Below the pieces are notes generated by a model. The model was given only the letters and a program-made list of their open reading frames with translations. It had not been told where the DNA came from and ran no database searches. Both the position numbers and the translations under genes were made by a program. Below are positions 24,308-36,300 of a DNA stretch of 64,000 nucleotides, in pieces; position 1 is the stretch's first letter; the number at the start of each line of letters is the position of its first letter. The stretch is from assembly GCF_020497125.1 (NCBI RefSeq), contig NC_059072.1, positions 77,507,697 to 77,571,696 on the forward strand. Direction: 5' to 3'. The DNA comes from Mauremys mutica. Lineage: Eukaryota; Chordata; Testudines; Geoemydidae.

Positions 24308-26558
24308 AACAAAGTTGTTCAATATCACTCGTTTTCTAATGGGGGGAAATAAAGAACAGTAGTGTGACTGCTTTTCAGGGAACAACACTCTATGTACGCT
24401 TGACCACGAAGTCTTCATATCCATCTAAAAAGTATGCTTAGTCTGTGGAATGGCTGAAACAGCGAGATAGTAGAATGCCTCCAAGTAGTCTCCCTTTATC
24501 TTTGCTTCCTGACTCTTTTCTTTTAATTTGCTCATCTCTGAGATTTATATTTCAAACCTTATTTTGTATACAGTATTTAGTGGTGGCTAAGCCACCTTCA
24601 GTCATGTGGAGTGAGACAGAATCTTTAATAGAAGCTGATAGTTTGATCTTTTAAATGTTTTTTTGATGTTTTTAATGCCATTCTAATTTATTATTTTCAG
24701 CTTCAAACAAGAAGAGTTGTTCAAAAGGCAATTAAATAGGAGTCTGACCATGTTTTGCGCTAAAGATGTTCTAGCGGATGATAAAAGATTTGACAATGCT
24801 GAACTTTTTATTCACATATTTATTGTTGAGTGTAATTAGCCTACAGGCTAGAAATTATAAGACTACATAGGTTTTTATCCAAATTCTCAGAAAGGCTCTG
24901 TAGCTATATCTTGGCTGAGCATTTATTGATTTAGTTAACAGGACAATTTTCAAAACAGAATGGAGATTCCTCTTCAGCTCAATTGGTGGGGATATTCTAA
25001 TTTTAGAGGTCCCTATTTAATCCTTAGATATGGCCTCAGAATGGAAATTCAAACCAGGTATGTTATGGAATTTTTTTTTCACACTCCTACTTCATACCTT
25101 CTAGAAGGCTATTCTAGAACCATCATTATGTACGAGGTACATTCAGCTGTGCCACATACTCAGTAATCTTTAATGAAAATTCCCCATCGATATAAATTGG
25201 GGATGCCCACAACTTCTTTTCTTACAGGACATTCTTTGCAACCAGAGCATTTTACTTGCCATAAACCACAAAGCTCCATGAGTCTGGGAAAGAACCTGGT
25301 AATGTCACAGGTAGAACTGTGTGAATAAGTGAGTTTTTAGGCAGTGGCCAAACTGAAAAAAAAATCCAAAAAAGATTGTTTAAGGTCAAACCAAAGGGAA
25401 CTTTTTTTTTTGTTTTCTCAATTAAAAAAAATTGCTTTGGTCAACCCCAAATGAAATGTGTTTTTTTGGAGTGGATAACCCTATTTAAAAATTAAGTGTG
25501 GGCAAGTTTCAAAATGAAATAAAAATGTTTTATTTTAAAAGTATCAAAAATAAAACACTTTGCTTCTTTCCCCCAAAATGAAAAAAAGAAATGGACTGAA
25601 ATTATAAGCCAAATTGAACATGAATTTACTCAATTTCCGTCAACCCAAAATTATATTTTCCAATGAATACAATATTTGTCCAAAAAAAACATCTCACCCA
25701 ACTGTAGTCACAGGTTTCATTGTACAAGGACAGAGCTAATGGGACAAATATCAGCTTTGTTTTAGCAGCTTTCCATCAGTAAATCATAGACTCAATCATG
25801 GAAAGGACTGTGTAAGCTGGGACACCATAGATCTTGGCTACTTAAAAGGAATTGGAGGTTTAAAAGCAGCACTTTACTGAATTCTCTCTCTTTAGTTGCT
25901 CTGATGCATCTGCTGGAATCAGAATCCTCCTATGTGGAAAGTGGTTTGATGAATATGAATGGAGATGAGTGAATCTTGGGAGCTGTGGAGAATATGACTG
26001 ACTGGTGAAGCAGTGTCTGGTCTGATACAGGTTTTTAAGTGGCCCTGTTGAAGACTCTCTCCCTCTCTCTGGATTGGACCAGTGAGGATCAATGATCATC
26101 GCCAGACATTCTGGTATAAGAAGACAGCTTTGCTCTTCTATCTTTGCATAATTTTAAGAGAGTCCTGAGCTAGGGCAATTTAGAAGACAGGGTCTGCTAC
26201 TTTTAAACAGAGCTCCACCAGCTCATCAACTTTGTCCTGTAGGAACAGGCAATTTGAGTCATTGGAGTTGGACAGGTCTGACATTATTCTTGAGAGTTTC
26301 CAGTCTTCCACTGATGATAAGCTGAGTGTTCAGAAGTGGCTGGCTGGGATTTTCTCTTCCTAGAATCTTCTCCATTCTTGAGACAGTTTGGACAGAGGGA
26401 AGTGTTGTAGGACCTTCTGAAAGTAACATGAGATGTTGGTCTTCTATGGGAGCCTGGGGAGGATGGACGGGGGAACATTATCTGAATTAACTAGAGAACA
26501 AGCTAGTTTTCAGGACTGTGTGAAAGTTGGGGCTGCCTCTCATTGTGACCCCTCCTAG
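24308..26558. other. Non-coding, no feature seen
   Basis: No gene is supported. The region 25330-25700 is very A/T-rich with many A and T runs. No repeat family is recognised. Confidence 0.5.
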
Positions 26559-26748
26559 ATGGGGGGAGGGATAGCTCAGTGGTTTGAGCATTGGCCTACT
26601 AAACCCAGGGCTGTGAGCTCAATCCTTGAGGGGGGTCATTGGGGCAAAATCAGTACTTGGTCCTACTAGTGAAGGCAGGGGGCTGGACTTGATGACCTTT
26701 CAGGGTCCCTTCCAGCTCTATGAGATAGGTATATCTCCATATATATGA
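26559..26748 (+). mobile_element. tRNA-derived SINE with CR1-like tail
   Basis: The 5' head GGGAGGGATAGCTCAGTGG is a tRNA-like A-box region. About 35 bases on, GTGAGCTCAATCCTTGAG sits where the B box should be, slightly degraded from GGTTCGAATCC. The 3' half, GGGGCTGGACTTGATGACC... CCCTTCCAGCTCTATGAGA, matches the 3' tail of CR1 LINEs, which would let CR1 machinery mobilise the SINE. This head-tail combination is what is known as the tortoise Pol III SINE group, and it is my main pointer to a turtle. It is nearly full length, transcribed by RNA polymerase III when active. Confidence 0.88.
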
Positions 26749-26984
26749 TCTGAAAAGAGCAGTTGGGCAGCAGGTGATAAGACTTAGAATGAGATAAGGA
26801 CTGGGCACTGGGGCTTTTGCGCTCTCTGGTACATTTGGACAAAAAGAGCCTGCCACAAAAGCAGTCAGGGTGCAGGGTAGGGCATGGCTGCACACCTTGA
26901 ATATGGTCATTCATATGGCTAATAAGAATATCCTGAGTTATTATTGCTATTTCTATTTTTTTTTAAACCTCCTGTTTCAGGGCT

Positions 26985-27165
26985 TAAGCCTATAGCTGTT
27001 AGAGCTCAGGATGAAATCTACTATGAATAGCAGATCAACCCACATTTTCCTACTGAAGAGTTCTTACATCTTGCTCTGAAGTATCTGGTGTTGGCCACCG
27101 TCAGAGACAGGATACTGGACTAGATGGACCTCTCATCTGATCCAGTCTGACAATTTGTATAATAC
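26985..27165 (+). mobile_element. CR1-type LINE 3' end, diverged
   Basis: CACATTTTCCTACTGAAGAG, then TCTGGTGTTGGCCACCGTCA, GAGACAGGATACTGGACTAG and ATGGACCTCTCATCTGATCC is the terminal CR1 arrangement ('GACAGGATACTGGGCTAGATGGACC' type). It ends near CAGTCTGACAATTTGTATAA. It is an older copy than the one at 9497-9775. Confidence 0.75.
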
Positions 27166-29744
27166 TGGGATACTGAAGCCTAGTTTATTCTTATGGGGAA
27201 AAAAGCATGAGAAATTGCCTATTGGTATCTGCAAAGACAGATGCTGCTTCAGAAGATAGGTCATAAAGCCTTGCAGACAAACATACTGGAGGGCTGGAGG
27301 AAAAGAAAAGGCCAAGAAACCTGAATGGGAAAGAGGGCCCCCGCAATGGAACCTGTCTGCCTTTCAGAGACAGAAGGCTAGGTTCTAAATGAGGCTTCTC
27401 CACTTCCAAGTCATGGAATCAAGATCAGGGCTCCATTGTGTTAGCTGTTGTTGAGACACAGAGCTGCTTAAGAAATTAACTTTTCCAATCTAAAATTAAG
27501 TATCTGAAAGAAACTTCTTAAATTAAATTTTGGAAAAATGATTTAAGAATCTTCAAACAACTGTAGACAGTTCCGCACATCCACATATTTGCATGATATT
27601 TGAAACAAAAAAGTGATATATGAACAAACTTCTGCAATACCTTTCCCCACACTGACAGACTGGTTTACACAAACAGGAAAAAAACCCCACAGACTCTTTG
27701 AAACTCTAAAGGATGGAGATCTGAAAAGTACTTTGATTTTTCCCCTCCTTTCTTTGAAGTTTTTGGCAATGACTGGGTGGCCAACTCAGACTGATGCATG
27801 ACGACCTTGACCTGACTCTGAGGCTCTAGATAGACATCTTTTTTCTGCAGCCCTTTGGCATAGCTTTATGAAAAGTTATGCTCTTCAGTATTTAATTTAT
27901 CATCCACAGTTAGATATCTAGGAAACCCCTTGCAGAACCTTTCTACTTCAGATCTACAGATTTCCTCTGCAGTGAGTCACTTCCTAAGCAAGTCTGAATT
28001 TTGCTGATATTGAAGCTGGCCTTAGCATGTTAAAACAGTTGCAGTGCCTTGCCTGGAGTATCATAGTTGTAAAAGTAATCACATCATGTTTGTTGAAATA
28101 TTTATTAACTGTCTACTGATAATGACTGGGCTGGAGGCATGATAGAGATTCAATATCTAAATATCTTGCTTGTTTAACTCCTGATCTTGCAACTGGTGGT
28201 GCATGGGAACCCCTCTGCTTGTTCACAGATCTTCACTGACATCAGTGGGACTCTGCAATGGTGCAGGAATCCCTTGCAGTCATCTGCGAGACTGGAATCT
28301 TATATATTGAGAAAAAGAAAATGTAAAGCCTAACTATGTGAGCAGTCTTGTTGATTTCAGTGAACTATTCATGTGCTGAAAGCTAGACGTATGCTTGAGT
28401 TCCTTGAGGAAGCAGGCCTTAGTTTGTAAGTTCTTTGGGTCTTTTATGACAGGTTTGTACAGTTCCTAACTCCCACGGGGTCACTATCCTTATCAGAGGT
28501 CTATGAACTGCTGTAATATAAGTGATTGATTTTTGTTCCTCATGCTCCTATGCTAAAACCTCCCTTCTTCCCTTTCCAACATTCAGACCTACAAAGAGCT
28601 TTCAAAAGGCCGCGCAAGATTTTCACATGCTAATATGTATTCATGACACTTTCTGCAAAACATCCCTGTGTACAAAATTTCATGCATATGTATGTTCCTG
28701 AAAGGCAAATAAAATGAGTCTGAAATACTGTTGAAGCAAACGCACATTGATTAATTCAATGAATATTTGAGAATATTTTTAATAATATGCCTTTAATCAG
28801 CATAAGTCCTCTTTGTAGAGTTATATTTAGAAGAAAACTAAAATAAAAAGTTTTTCAACCATTTATTACTTTTAGTGACCTGCAGAATAAGTTTGGTACA
28901 ACAGTGGAGGCAACCTTTATGGATCACTGCATATGAATTCAGTGTAATTAGTTTGATAAACAGATGACATTTACAGTGACATGTGGATATTAATTCTATA
29001 TGACTTATTATACAAAGATTGGTTTGAAAAGCCTGGCAGAGTTTCCTTTCATACCATGGCAATGAAGTTGGTAGTCAGGTACCCACTGTTTTGGGGTTAT
29101 TTAAAGATATTTTAAACAAGATTTGAGATTCCCTTTCCTTTAGACATATTTGGGGTTGAATTTTAGTGCACATTAAAAGCAAAGTTCCACTAACAGATAC
29201 AAGCTTTTCAACAATATTTCCAGCTCTGCTCAGCCTTGACTCATGCCAGCAACCTGTTCCAATATTAGGCATCTGATGTGTAGACTCCCAGATGTCCCAA
29301 ATAGCTCATGCCATTAACAAACATTTTGAAAAGCAGTCATTAATATGAAATACATTAGTAGTCTACTTTTTCTGTATCTTGTCTAAAGCCCACTGAAATA
29401 AATGGAAATATTCCCATTCATTTCAAAGGACTTTGGATCAGGCGTTCAATGAGGGTGTGATAGCAAGTTTGCCTTGTATATTTAGTATTAAAAAAAGGGT
29501 TTTTGCAGCAGGGCAAATCATTCTGCCTTTTTAGGCAAACAAATTTCTGACATTTTTAGCATCTTTCTCTTAGAAGCTGTTAAAGTTTTAGATATGCAAT
29601 TTAGAGCAAACAGAAATGGCAGTCTGTATCCACAGGGCCAGAAACTGATCAGACAAGAGATGAGAATTCAGCAGAGATTTTGCCCTTGCAAATATTTAAC
29701 CCATTTTTAATGTTAGGTCGTTAGAGTAGAGTAAAAGGAAAAAT
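27166..29744. other. Non-coding with three small repeat remnants
   Basis: No gene seen. About 28200-28280 (CTTCACTGACATCAGTGGGA) and 29389-29447 (CCCACTGAAATAAATGG with GGACTTTGGATCAGGCG) are AAGTCAATGG-family copies. About 28425-28530 (GTAAGTTCTTTGGGTC, then TTTGTACAGTTCCTAACTCC) is an L2/MIR-like tail. Confidence 0.5.
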
Positions 29745-29930
29745 CAACTGTTAGGTTGTGTCTGCAATTAAAGTTTTTTGCATTTTTTATCTATTGTTAA
29801 GTCTGCTTTATAACACTTTCTGAAGTCCAGCAATACCAACTAAATATCAGTTCTAGAAGAACTTGAGAGTGATGAAAGGTATTCTTAACATTAGATCATA
29901 TGGTTTTCTATTCAATCTCCTTTATATCTA
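29745..29930 (+). repeat. Left arm of 186-bp inverted duplication
   Basis: This segment begins CAACTGTTAGGTTGTGTCTG and ends CCTTTATATCTA. It recurs in reverse complement at 31862-32047 with the same length and only two substitutions that I can find (about 99% identity). Beyond both ends the similarity stops abruptly. The sequence does not resemble any repeat family I know. Confidence 0.93.
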
Positions 29931-29944
29931 GAAAAAAGAGGCTC

Positions 29945-30068
29945 CAGAGCAGCCAATAGCCTAAGAGTTAGGGCTGTTTGGGAGACCTAGATTATAATCC
30001 ACACCAAGGCCTCAAACCCAGGTTTGTTACTAGCCAGCTACATGCCCTGACCACCAGACTATTGATTG
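29945..30068. repeat. Palindrome of two SINE-like tRNA heads
   Basis: The left half CAATAGCCTAAGAGTTAGGG followed by GGGAGACCTAGATTATAATC looks like a decayed tRNA-derived head. The right half, AACCCAGGTTTGTTACTAGC then CCTGACCACCAGACTATTGA, is a similar head in the opposite orientation. The two pair imperfectly. The tRNA-like reading is tentative; the inverted layout is visible. Confidence 0.4.
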
Positions 30069-30459
30069 TTCAGGGGTGAGAGCTCAATTTCATCCCCTTG
30101 TAAAATGAAAAACATTTCTGAAATGACTAAAATTTTCATGAGATGTTGTGATGGCACTGGGGGAACTGGGATCACTTTGTTACCCCCTGCCTCCAGCTTG
30201 AGGGAGACTTCCTTGTACTTAACTAGGTGTGAGCTCCCTATGCTCTTGTCCATGCTATGTCAGTCCTTACTTGCTTTGCAGGTTAATAGGTGTACCCTAG
30301 TCCCCAAGTTCTTTTGAAGCATTCCCCTCTTGTGTCCAGCTCCTTACCCACTGAACACTCACAGAAATAATAAGTCCACTACCCACCAGGGAACAATGAA
30401 CATACCAGCTTGTATTATTCAACTCAGGATCAACCCCTTGCTTAATATCACAGCACTTA

Positions 30460-30759
30460 GGCCTGGTCTACACTAAGGGGGGGCGGGAATCGAACTAAGG
30501 TACGCGACTTCAGCTACGCGAATAGCGTAGCTGAAGTCGAAGTACCTTAGTTCGGGTTACTCACCCGTCCAGACGCCGCGGGATTGAAGTCCGCGGCTCC
30601 AAGGTCGACTCAGCCACCGCCGTTCGCGGTGGTGGAGTTCCGGAATCGACCGGAGCGCGTGGGGAGTTTGAACTATCGTGTCTTGATTAGATGCAATAGT
30701 TCGAACTCCGAGAAGTCGAACTCTCCGCGTCGACCCGCGCGGTAAGTATAGACATACCC
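30460..30759. mobile_element. Hairpin-rich PIF/Harbinger-type MITE
   Basis: The 300-bp element starts GGCCTGGTCTACACT and ends AGTATAGACATACCC, giving imperfect inverted termini. It is flanked by TTA on both sides (30457-30459 and 30760-30762), the 3-bp duplication typical of PIF/Harbinger. Near the left end is a long hairpin, with ACGCGACTTCAGCTACGC facing GCGTAGCTGAAGTC within 30490-30554. Further small hairpins follow (CCACCGCCG/CGCGGTGGTGG; GAACTATCG/AATAGTTCG). CpG sites are abundant, suggesting a fairly recent insertion. No transposase. The frame at 30557-30856 on the minus strand is chance. It lies inside the 29745-32047 inverted structure. Confidence 0.82.
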
Positions 30760-31310
30760 TTAGATAGATGTATAGTGAAAACAAGGATAAGCTTTCTACT
30801 GAAGATTCAAGTGATAATGAGTAAGGATAATGGAAACAAAAGGTAACATAAAACAATCATAACATGCTTTCTAGAGACTAAATTTAACTTAAACAGGCTA
30901 ACGTCCTGTCTAATGAAGTTACCTCACCCAAAGCCTTTTGCAGCATTTCCATCAAGATAAGCAGAGATCCGGTTTTCTTGAATGTAAATGCACTACCCAT
31001 TTACTTCCTAGGTGCAGGATGCGGGTTTTTTTTTGTTTGGTTGGGTTTTTTTGCATTCTACTTATATCCCCAAAGTTCATTATCTGTGCTCAGAGACAGT
31101 ATAACTCCCACCACTTGTTTTTCCTGTGTTCTTTTCCCTGTTGACTTTACATCTCTTTGATAACTTCATTTGCGAATGGGCATCCATTGTGTTAGCTCAC
31201 AATGCTTAATTAACATCTGGCAGAGAAACAGATGAACAAATATATTTTGTCTGACAGAAAATCTGTGTCTCCACCTCTGCTGTGATACAGAATTTAAGAA
31301 CATATTTTCA

Positions 31311-31377
31311 TACATATATATATACACACACAAATACTATGTAAGAAGTTGTGTGTGTGTGTGTATATATATATATG
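31311..31377. repeat. Inverted microsatellite (TA/CA against GT/TA)
   Basis: A (TA)n(CA)n tract at 31313-31332 is followed about 16 bases later by (GT)n(TA)n at 31349-31377, so the two tracts are reverse complements and can fold into a hairpin. Simple sequence, no gene. Confidence 0.85.
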
Positions 31378-31861
31378 TCACAATGATATCAATGACCATT
31401 GTGACCCTAGCTTTCATTTAAAACCTCACATGACATTCTTTGGTGAATCAGAATGTAAATATCAGGATGTTCTTGCTAAAGTAAATTTTTTTTGCATGAA
31501 GGGACTTCCATTTTCCAGCCAGCTCTGGTTTGCAATTACTCAAAGTAGACTAAATAGACAACCAACAAATAACCATTTGGGAAATCCTGGATGGGCTGGA
31601 TGACTTCAGTTTCCAGTGTCTGTCTACATTTGCAGAGAGGCTAGACTCCAAATTTTTCCATAGTCATTAAATGGCTGGTTTCATTACTGGATTCTGTCTT
31701 AACACTGCTGTCTGCTAAACGCTTGGCTAGAGAAATATGCAGATGTGTAAATTTCTTAGGACTTGAACCCGCTTCCATTTAAATTGAGGACAAATTTACC
31801 ATTCATTTCAAAAGGTACAGGACTGATACACAGAAATGTAAACTAGAGCAAGACTTAAAGG

Positions 31862-32047
31862 TAGATATAAAGGAGATTGAATAGAAAACCATATGATCTA
31901 ATGTTAAGAATACCTTTCATCACTCTCAAGTTCTTCTAGAACTGATATTTAGTTGGTATTGCTGGACTTCAGAAAGTGTTATAAAGCAGACTTAACAATA
32001 GATAAAAAATGCAAAAAAATTTAATTGCAGACACAACCTAACAATTG
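31862..32047 (-). repeat. Right arm of 186-bp inverted duplication
   Basis: Reverse complement of 29745-29930 with two differences: position 4 of the arm (C against T), and a G against T where the T run begins. The inner edges (29930 and 31862) are 1,931 bp apart. At its outer edge it continues into a 17-bp foldback. Confidence 0.93.
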
Positions 32048-32069
32048 CTAGATGTTAGGTTGTGTCTGC
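32027..32069. repeat. 17-bp foldback at end of right arm
   Basis: GCAGACACAACCTAACA (32027-32043) and its exact complement TGTTAGGTTGTGTCTGC (32053-32069) are separated by 9 bases. The same 17 bases also occur at 29749-29765 in the left arm, so this is a third, short copy of the arm's outer end. Confidence 0.93.
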
Positions 32070-32078
32070 GGGATGTTC

Positions 32079-32120
32079 CTAGGATGTTCTTGCAACCTCC
32101 TAGGATGTTCTTGCAACCTC
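32079..32120 (+). repeat. 21-bp tandem repeat, two exact copies
   Basis: CTAGGATGTTCTTGCAACCTC with its 21st base repeats immediately and exactly (32079-32099, 32100-32120). A partial unit, GGATGTTC, lies just upstream next to the foldback. Confidence 0.9.
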
Positions 32121-32805
32121 CTTGCCAGGCATCTTTAGCTGCCTGGATTTTTTAAAAAATCCGTCCCATAGTGACTAGCATTATATCCTACCAATTCTCT
32201 GGATAGATTTCCTGGATATTTCCCTTTCACAACCTCATATCACATTGCCAATATTTCCCCAAAATGCTGTGGACAAAAGTACAAAAACCTTTTAGAACAA
32301 GGAAGATGCTATTATCTTGTAATTGCCTTATACACCTCTTTTGGGGATTTAAACCTCTCCAGATCACATGATTTTACAAATAACTATTAGAAGATGCCAA
32401 AGTCTTGGCTTTGTACCTTATAATGCTCTTACCGTTGTGTGAAAGGTTTTAGTTTTATTTTGTCAAATACATTTTCCATATTTTAACCAGTTCTACCCTT
32501 TTCCCCTTGTATCTTATATGAAATCAGATGTAGATATCTGGGACATTATAAATAATAGACAGCTTTGAAAACTCCCCTGAAATTCAGATCATACGCTCTT
32601 TAAAGTCAATGACAAACTCTCATTGACTTTACTGGTGCAGGATCAGGACCTACGTTCTGAATGCTGTATTATAAATTCAGCCTCAGCAGAGCTTTGTTGA
32701 GAGAAACTATCACCTTTCTGCTCCATGGTTGAATACCTTTTTGTACATACCTCAGAGTGGCACTGGCTATTTTTTTCTGCCATATGAGTTTGCAGACTTA
32801 TCTAA
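32121..32805. other. Non-coding, one small repeat
   Basis: No gene seen. About 32591-32650 is a copy of the AAGTCAATGG palindrome (TTAAAGTCAATGACAAACTC facing CATTGACTTTACTGGTGCAG). Confidence 0.5.
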
Positions 32806-32809
32806 TTTG

Positions 32810-33300
32810 CTGTTATCATGTGGGTCTGCCAATTTTGTTTCCCATTAAATTTATTTCCCCTCCCCCCATATTTAATTAACTGACATTTCAAATCTCATTT
32901 TGTTACTTTGTCCTATTTCTGAGCTCTGTTTCCCTTTGTGTTATTTCACTGCCCTCACTAATGCGCCAAACACCTCCCAGTTTAGTATAATCTAGGAATC
33001 TAATTAGTTTGTTGTTTATTCCTTCTTCGAGATAATTAATGAAGATATTAAATAATTTGGGTTCTAACACAGATGTCTGTGATAACCCACGAGAGACCTC
33101 CCTTGCAACTCAATACACTGGTGAGTATTATTAATCTTTTTTGTGGCCCTTCTGGTGGTTTTCATTTCATGTGACAGTGTTCATATCCAAGCTGATATGA
33201 ATTAATTGGTCAGGTAAGAGTTTATGAGCCAAAGTATCAAATGTTTTATTAAAATCCAGGATGTAGTAAATTTATTATCCCAACATTAATTAATCTATAA
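32810..33300 (-). pseudogene. Decayed CR1-clade LINE, antisense
   Basis: On the minus strand, within about 33215-33275, one frame reads YILDFNKTFDTLAHKLL. This matches the 'YLDFSKAFDTVxHxxLL' block of the LINE reverse-transcriptase palm, including the catalytic-region Asp. The rest of the segment (plus strand TTAATGAAGATATTAAATAA, GATAACCCACGAGAGACCTC) follows the order of antisense CR1-like repeats I know from turtles. Stops and indels make it non-functional. The boundaries are approximate. Confidence 0.6.
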
Positions 33301-36300
33301 AAAAGTAATTCAAAACAATGAAGTGATAATTGGTTGGAGAACAGTAACCTTTAGAATGACATTGTTTAATTATCTAAGAACACAACAGTTTTGCTAAGTC
33401 TATGTTCTTTTTAAAACTTTGTTGCCACTCAGCAGAAACAACTTCAAACATACTGGATCACTTCTTTAATCCTATCAATACATAGCACCCTAAAATATTC
33501 CTAGTTTAACTGCATATGAATCTTTAGAGAATTACGTCTTCTTCTGCTCTAGTGCTGTTCATAGTGCTAGCTTCTGATTATGTTTCTTGGAGGAAAGGGC
33601 TACACAAGAGGAAATAGAGTCTTAAAGTTAAACAGCAGATACAGTCTATATGGCTCTCACCATCACACAACTTCAGCAGCTTTTAAAAGAATGTATAGAT
33701 GAAAAAAACCTTTTATATAGTTTCTTGTATATACTATTTCAAGTAACATATGATTCACTAAGTAATCATGTTTTCTACCTGTTGTGACCACAGTTAAGAC
33801 AAATGTTTTTAGCCAAAATAATTTCTTGCTAGGAGTGTCTTGTGCAACAAGACAATGGTGTAAATTCAAAATGATGTCTAATTATACCACTAGATGGAGC
33901 TGTCTGTTTGATATTAGTCCACCCTGTTGGAAACCCAAATAATTTTTCACTTAAGCCAGGCCATTACTTGTTACATTTGAGATATCAAAAAATAAAAAGG
34001 AAAAATAGGGGTGGGGGAGAAAACTAATGTAAAGATTTAAACTGCAGTGCAGCAATGTCCACATTGAACTGGAGTGAACAAGTATTGTGTGCATTTATAT
34101 ATAGTGATAACCTTTCCCATTGATAATTCATGAGGCTTATTTGGACTTTCCTAGCCTACAAATAAAACACAACAAATTAATGTCCTGCTGATTCTCTAGC
34201 ACAGCATGGACAGTGCTTTTTTCCCATCATTCCTCCACAGCTCACAGATACCTCAGCAAGGAATTTTGAGTAGTAAAGTGCTCTCCTCAGCTCTGGTGAC
34301 TTTTTGATATAGCTGATCCTTTGATCTTCACAGCAAGTATAGTTCTTTACTGCAGCTATCACTTCTGGGAATATATATTATCACCTCCATCATGCAGGTA
34401 ACCATAGGTACTCAGCTTTCAAAGGAGAAAATTAAATGGAAACACATCATCTGAAGTTCTCTGCAGGTAGGGCTAGGAAATGAACATTAGTAGTTTGAAT
34501 TTGTACTAAAAGAGGTTCCAAACAGTTGCTAATTCAAAAATAATTAAGTAGTCATTTTTTGTGTTGAGATTTGAACTCAATCTTTGGGAATATGGAGCCC
34601 TTGGAGGGAGTGGATTTTAGGCAGTCTTATGAGGTCATGTAGGATTTTCTGTAGGATGCTTGGGTTCATTGCAGGTTTAAGGGTACAAATAGGCTGACTG
34701 GTTCAGGAACAATAAGAACCATATGAAATCAGATTAGCTTTCCCACAAACTGAACCCAAGTCATTTTTCAGATTTGGATCAATTCACAAAAGAATTCCTC
34801 AACCTTCTTTCTGGTACAGATTGTGTCAGGGCGTGCATGGGTGTGCAAGAAGTCTCCCTCTTCCCCCAATTACACGCCTCTGCATGTGGCCAGGCACTAT
34901 AGCAGTTCTTGAGCCCAAGGCCTAGAAAGACTCCTCCTGGCTAGCAAAGACAATGGTGCTAGCCTTCCTGCTGCAAGCTGGGAAGATGGGGATATCCTCA
35001 GCTCTTTCCTCTACATTCTGGCTAGACCAGCATTGTTGGGAGATACTGTTAGGGTGGCACCCCTTTACATGTGACACAATCCATATCGCAGGGCTGTGCT
35101 TTTAACACACACTCCAGTGTTCTGTCGCCCAGCAAGGCCACAGTTTCTACCTTGTCGTCCTACAACTTTCAAATAAGGCTCTTGTCATTCTCCCCCAACC
35201 CCTCAACAGGCCCCAACTCCTGGTCTCACGATCACCAATTCTATCCCACAATGGCCCCTCTACCTTTGAAAAGCCTGTTAGGCTAACAGGAGGCCTTTTT
35301 TCTGATGGGCACAGAAGTAACACTGAAATCCAATTTCATAAGTCTCAAGGATAAACATACCAGAATGGGTAAGATTTGAAATCAGCTGCAATTGGAACCC
35401 AGCACAGAGGTATGTTTCATAGCTACTGGGTCTGGTGTTGGGATTTTTAAGTGTGGGAAAGAGGTATTAGGAAGAGCATATTGAAAGAAAGAAAACAGCT
35501 GGGGGCCATTCAACTGCAGGGAATAAAAGGACTTGGTTTTTGCAATCCATCTTAGTCCATCCGCACAGTACAAGACCTAGCCGAAGAACACTTAGTAATA
35601 GGCTAAGGATGGATTTGAACACTTGGCTTCCTTTTCACTGAACATATACAGAAAACAAGCATATCTGAGCCTGGGGCAATGCCTCCTGTCATGCTAAGTT
35701 GATCTTCATGCACAATCTGAAAAGAAGAAACCAAATAATAATAAAAAAATTATTCCATTGCCTGTTGAATGCACAACACCATATTTATGTGCACTCTCTT
35801 TAAGTTCCTAGAAATGTATGAAGGCAGCATGTAGCACAACATACCTAGATATCATTTTTACTGCCATAGTCCAGGAGTGTTCTTACTCGTACTGCAAGTG
35901 CTTGAGAATTTTCATTGCCCGTGTTTCTATATAAACAAAAAGATGATAAAAAATATTTGTGAACAAAACCCTCCACAGCATTCTATGGCTATAGCTCTGA
36001 ACACTCCAAGGCTTGGTTGCTATGGAAGTCAACAAGTCACCACTGGAATAGACTACTGGCTCTAACTACACCCATTCATACACTACTGTGGAACATCGAG
36101 TTATGCTTCCCTCCAGGCGTACACATGGATGATAATCAACCTAGCTCTCAGAACGCCTCAACAGGACAAAGTCCAAGAAAACATTACTGTTTCGGAGTAT
36201 GATTCAGGGGGGGTCAGGGAGGTTTGAAAGACAGGAAAGTGAGATTTAAAGTTTCACAAACAATCTGAATCCTAACCTTGTATCCTCTCTGCCCTGTTCA

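Noticed and set aside
26561..26633. tRNA-like A and B boxes suggesting a real tRNA gene
   Set aside because: The B box is degraded, no cloverleaf closes, and a CR1-like tail follows. It is a SINE head.
29745..32047. CRISPR- or phage-like interpretation of the inverted and tandem repeats
   Set aside because: The window is vertebrate, the tandem has only two units and there are no regular spacers.
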